Of a stretch of DNA of 64,000 nucleotides, positions 9,701 to 22,361 are shown piece after piece. Location: positions 1 to 64,000 of the forward strand of contig JAGVSM010000907.1 of assembly GCA_022494885.1 (NCBI GenBank), written 5' to 3'. Each line of letters opens with the position of its first letter. Within the stretch, counting starts at the first letter, position 1. Made by a program: the position numbers and the translations under genes. The notes beneath the pieces are model-generated. The model ran no database searches and had not been told where the DNA came from. It saw only the letters and a program-made list of their open reading frames with translations. The stretch comes from Micrasema longulum (Eukaryota > Arthropoda > Insecta > Trichoptera > Brachycentridae).

Positions 9701-12700
9701 GCAATTTTTATATTATTTATTATCGGGAATCAAAAAAATTACCTAATTGAATTATTGTTTTTATGAAATTTTTCCTTAATCGTTGTTCAATGTACAGTGA
9801 TATACAGAATACAGATGCATTAGTGTGCAATTTGTACAATCTTTGGGAGTCGTCGTCTTCACAATATATATAATGTTATCCTGAGTTCCTATCTGACCTC
9901 TCCAAAATCAGCGTCCCATTCCCTATTACTATTTAAACTCTTTTGTTCCCACCCAATAATAATATATTAAAAAATTTATGTAAATATGTAGCTATAAATT
10001 GTATTAAGTTGTAAATAAGTTTTATATTATGTAAAATGTATGTAATATTAAATACTAACATGCTAACTTGTATGTATAGTACTAACACATGTGTAAATAT
10101 TTAAATAAGTTAATCTCAAACTTGACACTGGCTAGAACACCTCAGTTAGGAGTGAAAAAAGCCAATAAAAAACTAAAGAAGATATACAGAATAAATATTT
10201 TTTTACATTATATAGATAAAACACATTGAAAAAGACTCAATTATGACGTTAGTATCCGTTGAATTACCCTAATACTACTCAAATTTATTAAAGATATAAA
10301 ATACAATGAACTTCAACCAAGAACTTTCATTAACAAACTTGGAAGTGAAATTTTATATTGTAAATAGAACCAACTGCTAGTATTTCTTTTTGCTTATTTC
10401 CAAACAGCATCCCTTTACATTTTATCATTCTTTGCAATAATAGTTAGGCATTCATTATATTATGATGTTGGGACCCTTAATGCATCATTGTGAAATATTA
10501 TATTACAGGACGAAAATATGACCACATCTTGAAGGATGTAAATGAAACCCAATCTCAAAATTTAACACCCAGGAAAAGGAAGCTTTACAAGAAATGTTTG
10601 CAGTTTAAAAAGGCTAGAAGAAACATGGAGATGAAGATTAGAAAGATGGAACTCAAATTAAACAAAGAGCGCCATGTATCCTTTAAAAATAAATTACATA
10701 AAATCACATACCGTTTTTTTAAGTCTCAATTGAGGCTTCAGAAACGGACAAAACAGGGCCGTAGATATACAACTAACGATAAGGTTTTTGCATTGTCATT
10801 AATGAAGCAGGGCTATAAAAGTTATAAATATATTTCAAGCATATTTTCCTTACCATCCAGAAAAACATTGATGACAATGCTAAATAAAATCCCATTTAAT
10901 CCTGGTACCAATTTGCATATATTTAAACATTTGGAAGAGGTCGCCCTAAATCTTTCTGCTAAAGCTCGAATATGCTCTTTGATGTTTGACGAGATGTCAA
11001 TTAGTCAGAATTTAATGTACAAAAAACATAAAGATTTTATTGAGGGATTCCAAGACTTGGGTGAAGGAAAACGTACTCCAGCTTTTGCTGATCACGTTTG
11101 TGTTTTTATGCTACAGGGTTTATATAATAAATGGAAACAACCATTAGCATTTGTTTTTACAGGAGGACCCATTAAATCTTCAGATTTGGTTGTTATCTTA
11201 AAATCAATAATCTCAAATATCTTTCGTAGCAATTTGGAATTAGTTTCAATAATTTGTGACCAAGGTAGCTCAAATGTTGGTGCAATAAATATCCTGAAAC
11301 AGGAAACCTGTGAATTGTACCTTCGGGGTGGTACTGAATGTAGAGTTCACGGGTTTGAAATTGAAGGCCATGAAATCGTACAAATGTTTGATGTGCCACA
11401 TCTTTTGAAGGGATTTAGAAATAATATGCTAGTAAAAGATGTACATTTTGTTCAAAATTCTGTATCAAAAATAGCAAAGTGGTCCCATATTGTACAATCA
11501 TACACATACGATCAAGCAAGAGGGGAAGACTTTTTCCAAATGCACAAATTAACCGACAGTCATATTTTCCCCGACAAACTAAGAAAAATGAAGGTCAAGG
11601 TTGCTGCTCAGGTATTCAGCAGGACAGTAGGAACTACCATGAAATCTTTGGCAGATACTGTGGATGATATTGACAATGGGGCATCACAGACTGCTGATCT
11701 TATCTTATTTATAAATAAACTTTTCGACAGTTTAAATGGCAGTTCTCTCAATGCTAATAGTATTATTTGTAAATACCGTTGTGGAGTCAGATTAACATCT
11801 CCCCACTGGAAATTTTGGCAGGAAGCTATTTCCATCTTAAAATCAGTAAAATTTGTAGATTCCAAAAACCAAAAAATATCAGTACCACCTACAGTGCGTA
11901 ACTGGATTACAACTTTGGAAGCAATATCATATTTGAGTAATAAATTACTTACATGTTATAAATTTACTTTTGTGCTTCCACGTAACCTTAACCAAGACCC
12001 CATTGAAAACTTTTTTGGCATGGTAAGAAGTCAGGGTGCACGTAACATAAACCCCTCTAGTTCAAATTTTATAGATGCTTTTAAGTCGCTTCTCATATCA
12101 AACTTATCTCATACTCACTCCATTGGAGCAAATTGTGAAAATGATGACGGTGAAATTTTAGATTCATTAAAACTTTTTTTAACATCGGACATCGAAGTAC
12201 AGGAACAATTTCATGTTGATGATCACTCCTTACCAACAAGTTCTTCAAGACAGAAAAGTAGTCAATATGTTGCGGTTTGTAAATATATAGCTGGTTATGT
12301 GGCAAAACGGGCTTTATCTAAATTTTGATCTTGTTGTGAATGTAGACTGGATCTTAAATCTGAAACACAGTTACCGGGGCATAGTTTAATAACTTCTAGG
12401 GCATGTGGTCCAAATACTTTAATCCACCCAACAATCAAAATCTATAAAGTTTTTAATACCATTGTCAATCACTGCAAAAATAATTTTCCGACTATTTGCC
12501 ATAAGTTTCATGTTATGTCGAGTTTGAAGGAAATAGTACTATCTAAATTAAATTCAGCATGTTTATCTTGTCCAGCACATAGAGGCCACCTTTTTGATTT
12601 TATTGTTAACTTAGTATTGCAATTATATATTTTTTCTTGGTGTAAACAAATTAACTTTCTATTAACTGGGCGAAAAAAATTAGAGTCTTGCATTGTTGAT

Positions 12701-12795
12701 CTTCTCAAATTACAAGCTAGAAAGTGTTATAATAAAAGACTTAAGAATAAGAAGCGCAGACAATAGAGTAGATACATGCATACCCTTTTCTTCTT

Positions 12796-13345
12796 ACCTA
12801 CCATATTAGCACTTCATTTCATTACTTAATAAGCTTATAAGTGCTTCCTTCCTTCCTGCTTTATTCCTAAGCAGCAGCCTAGAAATGTCAATGTGAAATA
12901 AAATAAATTATCCACCATTAATAATGTTCTTTTGTTTCAGAATGGTGATTGTTGATGCCATGGATCTTAATGTGCAGGAAGAAAATATTTTTCATCCAGG
13001 AATAGAAGGGATCCAATACTGATCACAATGCTGCACAATTTTTAAATAATACTCAATTGTTATTTTTGATAATCCAATATTAGCATATTAGCACTTCATT
13101 TTATTCTTTAGTAACCTTATAAATGCTTCCTTCCTGTTTTATTCCTAAGCAGCAGCCTAGAAATGTCAATGTGAAATAAAATAAATTATCCACCATTAAT
13201 AATATTATTTTGTTTCAGAATGGTGATTGTTGATGCCATGTCTCTTAATCTTTACGAAGAAAATATTTTTCATCCAGGAATAGCAGGGATCCAATGCTGA
13301 TCACAATGCTGCACAATTTTGTTATTTTTGATAATCCAATATACT
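12796..13345 (+). repeat. Tandem duplication of about 270 bp holding a small terminal-exon-like frame
   Basis: Two units (about 12800-13075 and 13080-13345) share ATTAGCACTTCATTT, CTAAGCAGCAGCCTAGAAAT, an acceptor TTTGTTTCAG and a following small frame. That frame is 12942-13022 in unit 1 (MVIVDAMDLNVQEENIFHPG, then a stop) and 13220-13300 in unit 2 (MVIVDAMSLNLYEENIFHPG, then a stop). Differences between the copies keep both frames open. They could be alternative last exons of the locus upstream or part of its 3' end. No family is recognised. Confidence 0.65.
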
Positions 13346-14012
13346 AACCACACATGTATATAATATTATTTTACGAGTGTCAGTTTTCTTTCTCGATTCT
13401 TTCTGACGCATCTAATAGAATCGAGGGATTTATTTTAACAGTAAAATAAAACTATTAAAAATGTTTTTTTAAATTTTTATTTATGTATTCCTATTCCATA
13501 ATAAATTTAATGTGCAATATCAATATAAAATTGTTTTTAAATACAGGACAGAAAAATTAAATTGCGTGCTAATACTTGTATTTAATTAAGCAATTTTGTA
13601 TTGATATTGTACAATAAATATCAATATACGATGCAACGCAGTGATTTGAATTTTCGCGCCATCGTCAAAGCTTCTTGTATGCCACACTAAACAGCGCTGC
13701 GATCGACGCCCAAAGTGCTTAGATATAGTACCATAGTTTCCTATCTAAAGATATCTGTAATCTGTGGAGCGAACGTAAACGTCATAGATAAAAATATTAT
13801 GTGTACACAATACGTCTTTAGTCTATGCTACATACAAAACGTCAAACTTTTGGTTTTGGTGTGTGCGTCAAATAATTTACCATAGACATGAAGCGTCTCA
13901 GAGTTTCAAATTATTGTCAATTTTGCAGATGTCAGATTTACTTTGACAGGAGATTTAGTCTGGAATGAAATTCGATATTTATTAATTTGGTAGAATATAA
14001 AATAATTAAATC
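13346..14012. other. Upstream region of the Rab geranylgeranyltransferase beta gene
   Basis: No coding sequence was seen. About 13640-13720 is locally CpG-richer (TTCGCGCC, GCGATCGACGCC). Together with the 5' UTR leading to the ATG at 14013, this probably contains the promoter. No TATA box stands out. Confidence 0.4.
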
Positions 14013-17000
14013 ATGGCAGCCACTAAAGATGTTACTTTGGCTGAAGATCGTCCCAAGATATTGTTAATTGAAAAGCATTCGGAGTATCTTGCTGCTTATG
14101 GAACTAATAAAGATGACTACGAATATTGCATGACGGAGTTTTTGAGAATGTCCGGAATGTATTGGGGTCTCACGGCTTTAGAACTCATGGGAAAATCATC
14201 TAAGTAAGTAAATTACTTTGTTTCTACACTTAATACATTCTTTAGGCTGTACGATTAATTTGATTGTTTAGGATACCAAGAAGTGATGTGATTGATTTTA
14301 TAAAGCAGTGCCAAGATAAAGATACTGGAGGAATATCCGCTAGCATTGGACATGATCCCCATATACTTTATACCCTCAGTGCTATCCAGGTCCTCAGTAT
14401 GTATGATGAAATTAATGCTATCGATGTTGATGGCGTTGTCAGTTATATTTCATCACTTCAACTTGAAGATGGCAGCTTTACAGGTAAAACATTTATTTAC
14501 TTGTAACATTAAGTTTTTATCTTTTACAAGTAAGATTTTTTGTTGGGTTATTATCGACATGTTTTGTTGAGTTTCTCATTATTATTATTACAGATGACTT
14601 ACATAGCGAACGCTTTGTACCTACAGCCAATCTGCCTAACAAAATGGATTTTTTATCCTTGAAAAAGCACTGTATCTGAATTATGCTATTTACATAAATT
14701 ATTAAATAATAAAGAAGACTCTTTTAACCTACTCTCCAAAATTAATCTTAATGTCCCTTTCGCTTGACAAGAAATAAGTATTTATTCCATCTGCCAGTCT
14801 GTAGCACTAACTATGCACAACACTCTTTCCTCTATTGTTTTTGCTCTGAATAGTCAGAATTATAGAATGCTTTTTTTCATCTATTGATATATTTTACATG
14901 CCCCTTAATTTATTTAAAAATAATTTTATTATAATTTAAATAATTTAAAAATAAATTAAGACTCATTATTTTTGGCTGCGATACGATCCCACTTACTATT
15001 TAATGATGCTCACACTTACACACACCTGAACACTTACTCCTACACTAATACACATAAACACTAATACAATTTAATAATATGTATGATTCTTATTTAGAAG
15101 CTTCGCTGGTCTGTCTTTAAACTTTTTTTTATTTTTATGTTACTATATCATTGTCGACTGTTTGTTTCTTCAAAATAAATAAATAGCGCTATTTTTGTAT
15201 TAATACCTCAAGGGCGCTTCACAAAGTAATTCTATGAATACTGTTTATTATATAAATAAAAGACAAGTGATCTTTAATCCACAAATTTGGAATATCCAGT
15301 GACCGGTTTCATCGCTTTCGCGACATCTTCAAGACAGGTATCTTTATTAAGAAGTTCAATGTATCTATTCAAACAGAGGTAAGGATAGATAATTCAAAAT
15401 TATATGAAAGTAAATTAAATTAAGTTATTTTTATCTTAAGAATCATATCATTATTATTTTACATTACATATTTTTATCTTAAAATCACACTCACGAAGGA
15501 TGGGGCACTAAAAATAAAATACTTAAACTCATTAAAATAGCATTATATCAACTCATTATTTAATTTACTTTCAGTTAATTTTTAATTATCTATTCTTACT
15601 TCTGTTTTGTATAAATTCATTGAAAGATACCAGTCTCGAAAATGTCGCGAAAGCGATGAAACTGGTCACTGTATATTCCAAATTTGTGGATTAAAGTATC
15701 ACTCGTCTTTTATTTATATAATAAATTACAATGAACTTCCTTCAAGAATTTTCACTTACCAACTTAAATGATTTTCTATGGATACTGATTTTAATTTTAC
15801 ATAAAATTTATGTACAACTTTTTAGTAAAACAACATTTTTTGTCACCACATGCTACGGATTTCAAATGATTCAGAGAACGGGTGGGTTTAAAGTTTTTTT
15901 TTCCAAAACATCATTTCACTTAGACAATTTGGTAGTTCTGCTGCGGCTTGCGACTGCAAATTCACTAAATTAAGTGCTCGATATCATGTCCGAAACATTT
16001 TTGATTAAGTGGAAGAAATGAATTACCTACCCTCATCATAATTATTTAAATATAAATGCTGATCATTATATAAGTGCATTTATATATTCAATTAATCTTC
16101 ACTTTTGGTTTACTAAAACAATCTTAGAGTAATAATATGCCACTGGCTAATAAAGTCGCCCATATGGACAAAAACCATTACATGATTATTAACCACAAAG
16201 TTAGCTACAGTTTACAACAATACAGCAAGCCATAGGTACTCAGGTCAAGAATTGCATATGCAAAATGAAACCGTCCATTACATGTTTTTCATTAAACTAA
16301 AAACTAAACCAAAAGTTCGGAATTCTTTTGTTCTATGCGATAGAACTATAGGGCTTCTCTAGCAAATGATTACTCTGAATAAACAACTCATTAATGTTTG
16401 CTTTAAAAATAGCTGGGAAACGTTGCATAATCCCTGCATAATAAATTGCTTACTGGAGTTAAATAAGAAAACCTTACAAATTTTTAGATTTAACCGCCCT
16501 ACCTTTGGGTTATTATTAAAAAAGTAGGTAAAAAATCATCGGGTTTTTTTCATAAGACAATAACTAAGGTAGTAAAAATAATGTCAATAACAATACTTAT
16601 TTACAATGTACCAAACAACATTTTAAAATTTATGACCCTTTTTCAAATCCTTTGCAAGTCAACTCAATGCAATTCTCAACATATGATGTCGCTGCATAAT
16701 TGTTTGTAATAATATTCTATTTAATATTTTTTTAAATATATTATGTATTGAATGTAATGCAAATGAGGTAGCTAGCGATTGAAGCGTTGCCAGCGTTCAT
16801 TTTGAACACCAATACCTTTCCTTGGCCATTTTTCCGTTACATTTTCAAGGTGAACTGTTAAATATTAAAAGGCTTCTGAATTATGACTTTTTACCGATTC
16901 CTTACACATACAAACAAAAGACGAACACATCTGTTAACTTCGACTTACCTCAAAATACTAAAGTCACCGTATAACTACGAAAGTAGGGCAAGTAGGACTT

Positions 17001-19724
17001 TGACGTATCACAAACGTTTCTGTTGTTGTGGGTATACTTTTTTGTACCTGGACGTACGGGGTACAGCTTGTTGCGTTCGGGCGTTAATATCGCGGACATA
17101 TCACGTACATTCGTATGGGTAGTGCGGTTAAACTAGAATCATATTTTTTACCCTGTGTTACCAATAGTTATTTTAAAATTTTATTATCTACTTCCAAAAC
17201 TGAAAAGCACATTTCTGGTGATTTCTTACAAAAACGGGACTATGTAAATTTAATTTACTTTATATAAATCGTTATTATTAATGAATATCCCTTTGACCCT
17301 TCAACCTGTTTCAAAAATATTTTTTTAAGTAATTGATTGGTACATTTTATATTCTGTCTACATATAAAAACCACTTGGTTATAAATAAATAGTTAAATAA
17401 GAACTTTATTAAGTAAATTATGTAATTGTTTATATCATTTTTTTACATTAATTATTTTGAGGCAACTTGCCTTCTGGTGATTTTTCAAGTTGCATGAATT
17501 ATCTGATATTATTGTTATTGTAGGTGATAAATGGGGAGAAGTAGACACACGGTTTTCCTTTTGCGCCGTTCTTTCGTTATCGCTTCTTCATCGGCTCGAT
17601 GCCATACATCTGGATAGCGCTATTGACTTTGTTATCAGTTGTATGAACTTTGACGGAGGATTTGGATCCCGTCCTGGTTCCGAAAGTCATGCAGGTACCT
17701 TCTTTATTATTTTTTTTTATTTCTTAACAAAACCAATTCAGCCTTGCAAGAGTATAGTAGTAAACAATAAAATTTACCAATTGTAAAATAATATTGATCA
17801 TGATTTTAACGTTTTTGACAGGTTTAATATACTGCTGTGTCGGTTTTCTTTCTGTGTGTGGGAGACTTGATGCTCTGAGGGCCGATGAGCTGGGATGGTG
17901 GTTGTGTGAGCGACAATTACCAAGTGGTGGACTAAATGGCAGACCAGAGAAATTGCCAGACCTTTGCTACTCATGGTATGAAATGTTTTAGCTATCTTAT
18001 ACAAGGAGGAAGTAGTGATGTTATAGGAATGACAATAAATTGCAGTATGGATTTCATGACTGTTGTCAAATTAAAATAATTTATAATTTAAATAAAAACC
18101 CCTTGTTTTTAGCCACTTATTATTCATTTAATTACTGACCGGTTGTGGAGCTACACATGCTCCTTTATCAAGGTGTAATCAAGAATGAGGAAGTTCAGTT
18201 GTTTTTTTTATGTATCGTATTATCCGCGCTATGATTTTTAAAGTTTTTTATTTCGGAAATGACTCCGCATATGACGTCTCAAGTTCTCTTCCACTTCTTC
18301 TTAGTCAGTTCTGCCGATCGGTCTGTTTACATACTGTAAACCGGAAATCTTTTACAACTCTCTCTCATCATTTGTTGATTCATAGGAACTAGTGTATTCA
18401 ATTTAGAAGTTATTAGATTAGGTACAATATTTTATGTGTAAATATGACAAACCGTCTGGGTCTTAGTAATGACTCATGACTCATGAGTTGAAATTGAATT
18501 TATTTTAATTGCTTTAACTGGGATTTTAAAAAATAACTGCTTATTTGGGATTTCCAAAATGGATTGAATATTAATGTACCCATCTCTTTTAATTGTGAGG
18601 TGTTTTTCGTAACTCTTCATTATTACCCTCTAATTAGGCTTTTTTTGTTCTTAACAAATTGTATATCTAAAAATACCTTATTAATTTGTAAATTGAACAA
18701 AATCGAACAAAAATAAACTATCAATTCTTCTCTAACGTTTGACATCTCATAAGTCATCAGTTATAAAAATGCTTACAGCTATTTAATTATTGAAACTTCT
18801 GATAGTTCATTTTATTTATAGTTTGATAGTTTTCATTTCATTCTGATAGTTTATTTTATTGATAGTAAATTTAAAATTGTCCCAACGGTCCTTGAGAATG
18901 CTTAACAACCACTGGCGGACATTACACGTAACACGCGTATGACAAAGACGAAGCTCTACCAAGCCAAATATAGCTAAAGGTCTCATTTTAAATGCCGACG
19001 TACGATCTTTATTTCCGGGTACTGTATATACTATGAAGCGTGTTATCCAGATGTTTATTAAAATGTATGTAATAATTTTTACTTTTGGTATTCTTTAATA
19101 ATATGTATCCTTCCACTTTCCATTATGTTGTATCCCAACTCAGCACAGAGCTCTTGCCCTCATAGAGTTATGAATATGTATATTTATATTAATATTTTCT
19201 CCCTTTCCTGATAACTATCATTGAAATAAAAAAACTCAACCTTTAAACTGTATTTTTTCATGTGAAATTTTATGGTGAGAAATGAACTGAAAATTTATTA
19301 TGTTGTACTTATAAATAAGCCAGTGAAAACCATTAGGTCCCAGATTTTTTTGTTCTATTCCAGTTTTGTGAGTAAATAATGTATATAGATTTTCATTTCA
19401 ATTTTTATTTTTAAAAAATCATGCATACCCAACTGTAGATTATTTTTTCCTAGGTGGGTATTGGCGTCACTCTCCATGTTAAATCGCATTCATTGGGTGG
19501 ATAAGAAAGCGCTTGAAGACTTCATGCTTGCGTGTCAAGATCCAGAGACTGGGGGCTTCAGTGACCGCCCGGGTGATATTGCAGATCCCTTCCACACACT
19601 GTTTGGTCTCGCTGGCCTCTCTTTACTTGGAAATACTCTCGTGAAACGGATAAACCCAACCTACTGCATGCCTCAAGAAACGTTAGATAAATTGAAATTA
19701 GAACCACAAATTCTAGCTTTATGA
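14013..19724 (+). CDS. RABGGTB: Geranylgeranyl transferase type-2 beta subunit (Rab GGTase beta)
   Basis: Five exons join into a 332-residue protein, the usual length: 14013-14203, 14272-14483, 17524-17694, 17822-17975 and 19454-19724, all with GT-AG borders and matching phases. It is the catalytic beta subunit that attaches geranylgeranyl groups to the C-terminal cysteines of Rab GTPases presented by the escort protein REP. Seen in order: the N-terminal [11 protein letters not shown], prenyltransferase repeats with the Gly-rich cores [30 protein letters not shown] and [18 protein letters not shown], then CYSWWVLASL across the last junction. The closing block is [16 protein letters not shown] with NPTYCMP. 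The zinc-site residues expected in the family lie in DTRFSFC, the Cys after GL-I-Y, and DPFHTLFG. An AATAAA occurs near 19928. Introns 2 (3.0 kb) and 4 (1.5 kb) contain mobile repeats. Nothing looks broken. Confidence 0.95.
14484..17523. other. RABGGTB intron 2
   Basis: This 3.0 kb intron has a foldback MITE at 15244-15725. Just after it, TACAATGAACTTCCTTCAAG... (15729 onward) resembles 10303-10350, so a second dispersed repeat abuts the MITE. Elsewhere I see only AT-rich sequence and short chance frames. Confidence 0.6.
15244..15725. mobile_element. 482 bp foldback MITE with inverted repeats of about 110 bp
   Basis: The left arm starts TTTATTATATAAATAAAAGA. It continues through CCACAAATTTGGAATAT and GTTTCATCGCTTTCGCGACA to about 15350. 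The right arm is its reverse complement, with a few mismatches, from about 15615 to 15725. No transposase frame lies between them. The arms are much longer than typical TIRs, so it could fold into a large hairpin. Confidence 0.75.
18120..18420 (+). mobile_element. MITE family M1, copy B, preceded by a short CCGG-box repeat
   Basis: From 18185 AATGAGGAAGTTCAG opens a copy of the element also seen at 1-306. The blocks GACGTCTCAAGTTCTCTTCC and ACTGTAAACCGGAAATCTTT are shared; the 3' part is lost after about 18420. Just before, GACCGGTTGTGGAGCTAC...TTATCAAGGTGTAAT (18137-18180) resembles 57292-57335. Both lie in RABGGTB intron 4. Confidence 0.6.
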
Positions 19725-20803
19725 TTGTGAATTGCTTAAATTAATTTACACCTTCTGGTTTCAATTCCCGGGATTTGGATCTTCCGCATTCATTCCGGTT
19801 TTCAGCAAATCTTTTCTACTGGCCATATTATATGTAGTCGAATCACATATATATTTTATATAAATTATATAATTTAAGTATTTTTAGCTTCAATCAAATT
19901 TTTCTTTTGACAAGCAACCGGGTCACAATAAAACCTAGTCACTTGTTAAAATAAAAAAAGGTGAAAAAAAAATTCACCTAGAAATTAATATCAGCAGATT
20001 TGAAGTAAAATACTCGTAAATATCAGTCAAAGTTGGGCCATAAGATTAAAAAATAAATTTTGAATTGGTTGTAATGCCGCCATAGAACCAGCATGCACGG
20101 TTTGCTGTATTACTCGAGTGCTGCCGATATGGTGGCAAGAAACTTAAGTCTTATTTCTTAATATTTTTAATAAATTGTGTTTTTAATTTTTCAATTTTAC
20201 TTAGCAATGGATCGTTTAAACTACACAAACTAATAGAAATGTGCCTACTGCGGACTGCGACACAGCACAAATTACTAGTATATTAACATATACTTTTTTC
20301 TAAAAATCACACAGTTTACTGACTATTAGTTTAGTGACTGTGAAAACCTTCGCACCTACATGGAATGATCTTCTTAATAGTATCTATAAAAATAATACGT
20401 TCCTTATTTTTCGAGTTACCTGTCATTGATTAAAATGTCATAAACAAATAAAATATTTTGCTGAACAATCACAAATTCTTTCTTCGTTAGGGTATCATTT
20501 GCACATTGAAATTTAATAAAAATTCATTTACATATATAATGAATGTTATTTTACTAGATATATTTTTTGATATATCTACTCCATTGTTCATGGAACCAAG
20601 TAATAATAATTTGCAGTTGGTTAACTAATGTTATATTTGAGAATAATTAAAATATTAAATATTTTTTAAATGTATAAAATATGAATTTGATAAAACTTTT
20701 CATGTTACTATGTAATTAAATGTTCATAAAAATATGTACATATTTGGTTTTCTTATAATAAAAAAATTGAGTGTATATGTAGTGGTAAAATGTAGCGGCA
20801 ACC

Positions 20804-20970
20804 TCCACGGTGTAATAGCCAAGATACTCGACTCTCGACTAAGGTTCTGGTTTCGATTCCCTGTGAGAACACAATTTTTTTAAAGTAATTTTTCTCAAGC
20901 CTGGGTGCTTAGTTTACTAGTATATTCACCACCGTAATTGGGCCTTCTGGCCTGTTGTGGTGCAAAAAAA
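20804..20970 (+). mobile_element. tRNA-derived SINE, family B, copy 2
   Basis: A box-A-like TGTAATAGCCAAGATACTCG is followed by the box B TGGTTTCGATTCCC, AGAACACAA, then CCGTAATTGGGCC and CCTGTTGTGGTGCAA. The same landmarks in the same order are at 9571-9700. Confidence 0.6.
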
Positions 20971-21219
20971 AGAAGAAATAAACCTCACATTAATTATTTA
21001 TGCATTCGCATTTACATAAATATGTGCGCACTGTTAAGCACGCTTAGATATTGCACACCTCTGTGATGACAAAAAGGTCATTAAAAATGTAATAAATTTT
21101 TATATTCTGAAAATTCGGTGTTTTAATTTTGTATTAATAGAAAATGTAAACATACAAAATAGAGAAGAAGAAGAAAAAACCGTGACACCAGCTTTGCCAT
21201 GCTTAGGGGGTTGCGGTCA

Positions 21220-21350
21220 AGAGCAAGGCAAAAGTCAAATAAAATTAAGATTGGGGGGGAAGGGGTACATCCAGTTGCTGACCGTGACCGCTCTAGCAAG
21301 GCTTTGTGGCCTCAGGGGGTCGCGACCCGCAGGTTAAAAATCACTGTTGC
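21220..21350. mobile_element. hAT-like transposon end, degenerate
   Basis: GGGGGTCGCGACCCGCAGGT followed by TAAAAATCACTG reads, in reverse, as the widespread hAT terminal pattern CAGTG..TTAACCTGCGGGTCGCGACC. No matching left end is certain, so this is a fragment. Confidence 0.45.
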
Positions 21351-21759
21351 ATATTGTCATTGCGTTGGCAACATCTATTAAGTAACCTTGTAAAAATTGT
21401 TAAGGAGTTTAATAAAATAATGTCCCTTTTGATGACGTTGTTTTTAAAAAATAAATATTTCAGTTTATTTTGTTGAAACAAAATTTTCTAATCTAAAAAT
21501 GAAAAATTAAATTAAAATACAGATATAAAGATTACTAAAGAACATCAAATTGCATATCGAGATACATTGAAGAAAAGGGCAGTAAATGTAAAAAGGTGTA
21601 AACCAGGAGGTAGTTTAAAACATAAACTAAAACCTTTCTCTACTCTTTTTCTTCTTAATTTTTGCTTTCTTTTGTGCATTTATTTTTAAAATAAATTATT
21701 CTTTCTCCGTTACAATTATTTTAAACTACTTTCTATACTGCAATTTCAAAAAGCCAGCG

Positions 21760-21872
21760 CTGCTATTCCAAATACTTGCGGCTGTTAAAAACATCTTTAT
21801 AACGCGTATTTAATATGTAAACACGCAATATAAAAGCTTTTTTTTAGTCCGCGAGAGCGTTTGGAATAGCAG
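21760..21872. repeat. 113 bp near-palindrome
   Basis: CTGCTATTCCAAA at 21760-21772 pairs exactly with TTTGGAATAGCAG at 21860-21872. Just inside, CTTGCGG faces CCGCGAG. The middle is AT-rich. It may be a tiny MITE or a hairpin-forming spacer. Confidence 0.55.
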
Positions 21873-22361
21873 TTGTCATAAAATTGTATTGAAAAAAAAA
21901 TGCATTCGAACATTCATCAGGATCGTTTGCAATTGAGAATTTATATTTATTTTGGAAAGCCATAAAACAATATTGTAAAACTGTTTTCAACATGGTTAAT
22001 TGAATTATGCATAATAGAATATGAAATGTTACATAGACAGAGCGGCTGTTAGATAGTAAATTGACTACCTAGTATAAAAAAGATCTATAATTTTCAACAA
22101 AACTTACCTTTTCGTGCAATAAAGTACCTTTTTTCAAGTAAACCTTTTCCACGCCCCATGTTATGGCAATTTTTAATCGAATAACCATAGAGAAAATAAT
22201 ATATTGAACTGTCACTTAAGACAAGATGTCAAGTCAATGTCAATGTAGCATTTAAAAATACAAACAAAAAACAATGAAACATGGGGCTTATCATTGAAAT
22301 TTGGACTAGTGATAAAAAAGCTAGCACGTAGTCCGCGATGCAATAATTCACACATAGTGCA

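Larger units (their letters stand above)
7447..12766 (+). pseudogene. THAP9/P-element-transposase-like gene, splice structure kept, coding broken
   Basis: Exons, all with phase-1 junctions: THAP domain 7447-7682; 8156-8218 (duplicated at 8378-8440); 8662-8751; 9303-9377; and a long exon from 10509 to 12328, continuing in frame to 12766. The long exon carries a basic coiled region and then the P-element transposase core, with an intact acidic triad: Asp in SLMFDEMSI (10988), Asp in IICDQGSSN (11258) and Glu in QDPIENFFG (12005). Lesions seen: ATA where the THAP Met is expected (7447); Arg where the second zinc Cys should be (CCVPNR, 7471); a frame change near 7541-7555, before VCIKHF and SVPTIGLP; and an in-frame TGA at 12326-12328, after which SCCECRLD... 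runs to a stop at 12764-12766. Such proteins bind DNA through THAP and cut and rejoin it through the RNase-H-like core. It could be a dead P-like element or a lapsed domesticated gene. I saw no clear terminal inverted repeats. Confidence 0.8.
19725..22361. other. Intergenic region between RABGGTB and the GMC oxidoreductase gene
   Basis: No gene was seen. It contains a family B SINE (20804-20970), a hAT-like end (about 21220-21350) and a 113 bp near-palindrome (21760-21872). The last 200 bases lead into the GMC start codon. Confidence 0.6.

Noticed and set aside
16883..17122. 79-codon frame in RABGGTB intron 2
   Set aside because: No domain, no junction fitting the gene, and the gene is complete without it.
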